This document shows positions 20,671 to 21,777 of a stretch of 21,777 nt of DNA, piece after piece (within the stretch, counting starts at the first letter, position 1; each line of letters begins with the position of its first letter). This DNA comes from a virus: the IMG/VR virus record IMGVR_UViG_3300025128_000396, positions 1 through 21,777 of that record; one strand, written 5' to 3'. The notes beneath the pieces are model-generated. The model ran no database searches and had not been told where the DNA came from. It saw only the letters and a program-made list of their open reading frames with translations. Position numbers and translations under genes: made by a program.

Positions 20671-21777
20671 TCACTCATTGTTCGCCCCCGGCATCTTGTC
20701 AAAATCAACGAATAGACCCTTGCCAACACGTCGCTGAATCGGGTTTCGGTAGTCTTGAGAGATGAGCAGTCCGTTCGCCATCCATGTGCGAATGACTGAT
20801 TTGGCGCTGCCCTCACCCAGTCCCATGTCGAGCAGAACAGAACCTGCCCATCTGTCCGTCCCCGCTTTCGCTGTCGCTGTGTATCGCTGGCCGTCGTCCA
20901 GCCCATCGCTAATGAGCGTCAGTGCGCGGCGCGCACCATCAACACCCAGTCCCTCAAACGGATCAGGCGGCGACCACGGCGCCAAAACGCCCACATAATC
21001 GCCTTGAGCTAGTTCAACCGTGTGACGCTCACACCACACGGCCTCGCTCGATGGCGCGCTCATGTTGCCCTTTGCATCGTCCACGCGGATGTACCAGCCT
21101 CGGCGCGATGGATCGATGTCAAACGCTTCCGACTCCTTGTCCGACATAGGCGTGATAGTACGAGCTGACCGCACGGCACCGGCCAATGCACCGGCACCAC
21201 GAGCAGTATTGATGTCCCCGGCAGTAGCAACAAAGCCAGACGGCGGCTTCCTCGTGTGATGCACGAGATCCACCGCAGCACCGCAGCGCTTGGCTATATC
21301 AGCAAAGACATCAAGAACGGCGTCTATCTGCTTGTTATCATTCTCTTCTGCGTAGTGCGCCTTCACCAGCGGATCGACCTGCAACACGCCAATGTCCCAG
21401 CGCTGCATCTGCTCGATCACCTGCTCAGCGGCTACCGCAGGCACCACAACGCCATCGACCGGCTCGGCCACAATCATCTTGCAGTCGCGTCCCGAATCCA
21501 GAAACAGCCAGCCCTCAAGCTCCACTGGCGGGATAGAGTAATGCTCACAGATCGCCCAAACGCGCCGCATCAGCTCATCGCGCGGATCTTCGAGGTTGTA
21601 ATGCCACACCCTCACCCGCTCACGCACCGGCACACCGAGCAGCGGTCGCGCAGTCGCCAAGGCAATCGCCTCAATCAGCTCCAGTGTGGTCTTGCCAACG
21701 CCACCGGGCGATACGGTCGCCGACACATAGCCGCGTATGAGGTGTTTGCCGTAGAGCCACTGCCGTGGCTCAACTGC
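20671..21777 (-). CDS. RepA/RecA-superfamily replicative ATPase, C-terminal part; open at right edge
   Basis: The frame has no start in the window and is open to the right edge (368 codons visible), beginning AVEPRQWLYGKHLIRGYVSA. A start at an internal GTG (21726) would cut off this well-conserved lead-in. Walker A SPGGVGKTT is at residues 23-31 of the visible part and Walker B IGVLQVD at about 129-135. VDLVHHTRKP follows as in RepA/DnaB-like hexameric ATPases. WHYNLEDPRDELMRRVWAIC is also typical of these 'AAA_25' ATPases. The C-terminal part looks like a winged helix (LLDMGLGEGSAKSVIRTWMA). Likely a replicative helicase or helicase-loader component. It ends at TGA 20673-20671. Confidence 0.85.
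   Translation of the reverse strand, partial: AVEPRQWLYGKHLIRGYVSATVSPGGVGKTTLELIEAIALATARPLLGVPVRERVRVWHYNLEDPRDELMRRVWAICEHYSIPPVELEGWLFLDSGRDCKMIVAEPVDGVVVPAVAAEQVIEQMQRWDIGVLQVDPLVKAHYAEENDNKQIDAVLDVFADIAKRCGAAVDLVHHTRKPPSGFVATAGDINTARGAGALAGAVRSARTITPMSDKESEAFDIDPSRRGWYIRVDDAKGNMSAPSSEAVWCERHTVELAQGDYVGVLAPWSPPDPFEGLGVDGARRALTLISDGLDDGQRYTATAKAGTDRWAGSVLLDMGLGEGSAKSVIRTWMANGLLISQDYRNPIQRRVGKGLFVDFDKMPGANNE

Noticed and set aside
1-21777. Diversity-generating retroelement, CRISPR array or tRNA genes
   Set aside because: Although some genes recall BPP-1, I see no reverse transcriptase or template repeat, no regularly spaced repeat array, and no tRNA cloverleaf in this window.

Overview
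The window is a contiguous piece of a tailed-phage (podovirus) genome or prophage. Every supported gene lies on the minus strand, so the transcriptional order runs from the right edge to the left edge. The late-gene order is terminase, portal, scaffold, capsid, the two tail-tubular proteins, a GNAT/gp13-like protein, three or four internal virion proteins, then a T7-type tail fibre. This matches the T7 gene 8-to-17 order. The Sf6-type small terminase and the Bbp19-like protein instead recall BPP-1-like phages. GC-rich codon use and Shine-Dalgarno sites suggest a proteobacterial host, but the host cannot be named from the sequence.

Right part (about 21777-19480): the end of a RecA/RepA-like ATPase open at the right edge; a 187-bp intergenic region full of palindromic TGCGCACTAA-type repeats; a small HTH (DUF6362-like) gene; then a leader with a promoter candidate, a hairpin and a strong intrinsic terminator just before the small terminase gene. 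Next comes a 273-bp gap with palindromes, G-runs and a TATAAT inside a 15-bp palindrome. Then a chain of tiny stop/start-overlapping genes (42 aa, 73-aa HNH, 100 aa, 48 aa, 53 aa) leads into the large terminase. After it come a proline-rich 70-aa protein, the portal, a Bbp19-like protein, the scaffold and a 58-aa protein.

The main discovery is at 13857-12488. The major capsid gene is not one ORF. It is three exons separated by two compact, ORF-less group I introns of 266 and 246 nt. Each intron has identifiable P1 (with the U.G pair at the 5' splice site), P2, P3, P4, P5, P6, P7, P7.1, P7.2, P8 and P9 helices and a terminal G. P3 and P7 covary between the two introns. Joining the exons at the predicted sites restores a continuous 285-aa capsid protein with the junction residues expected of the family. 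No homing endonuclease lies inside either intron, but a small free-standing HNH gene lies about 5 kb upstream.

Left part (about 12474-1): a putative decoration protein, an intrinsic terminator placed much like T7 T-phi, tail tubular proteins A and B, a GNAT-fold protein, internal virion proteins of 174, 536, 741 and 1049 aa with a 53-aa protein between the last two, a second UUCG-loop terminator, and the N-terminal 250 residues of a T7-like tail fibre cut by the left edge. Most genes overlap or abut by 1-20 nt, so the whole is one late operon punctuated by terminators.
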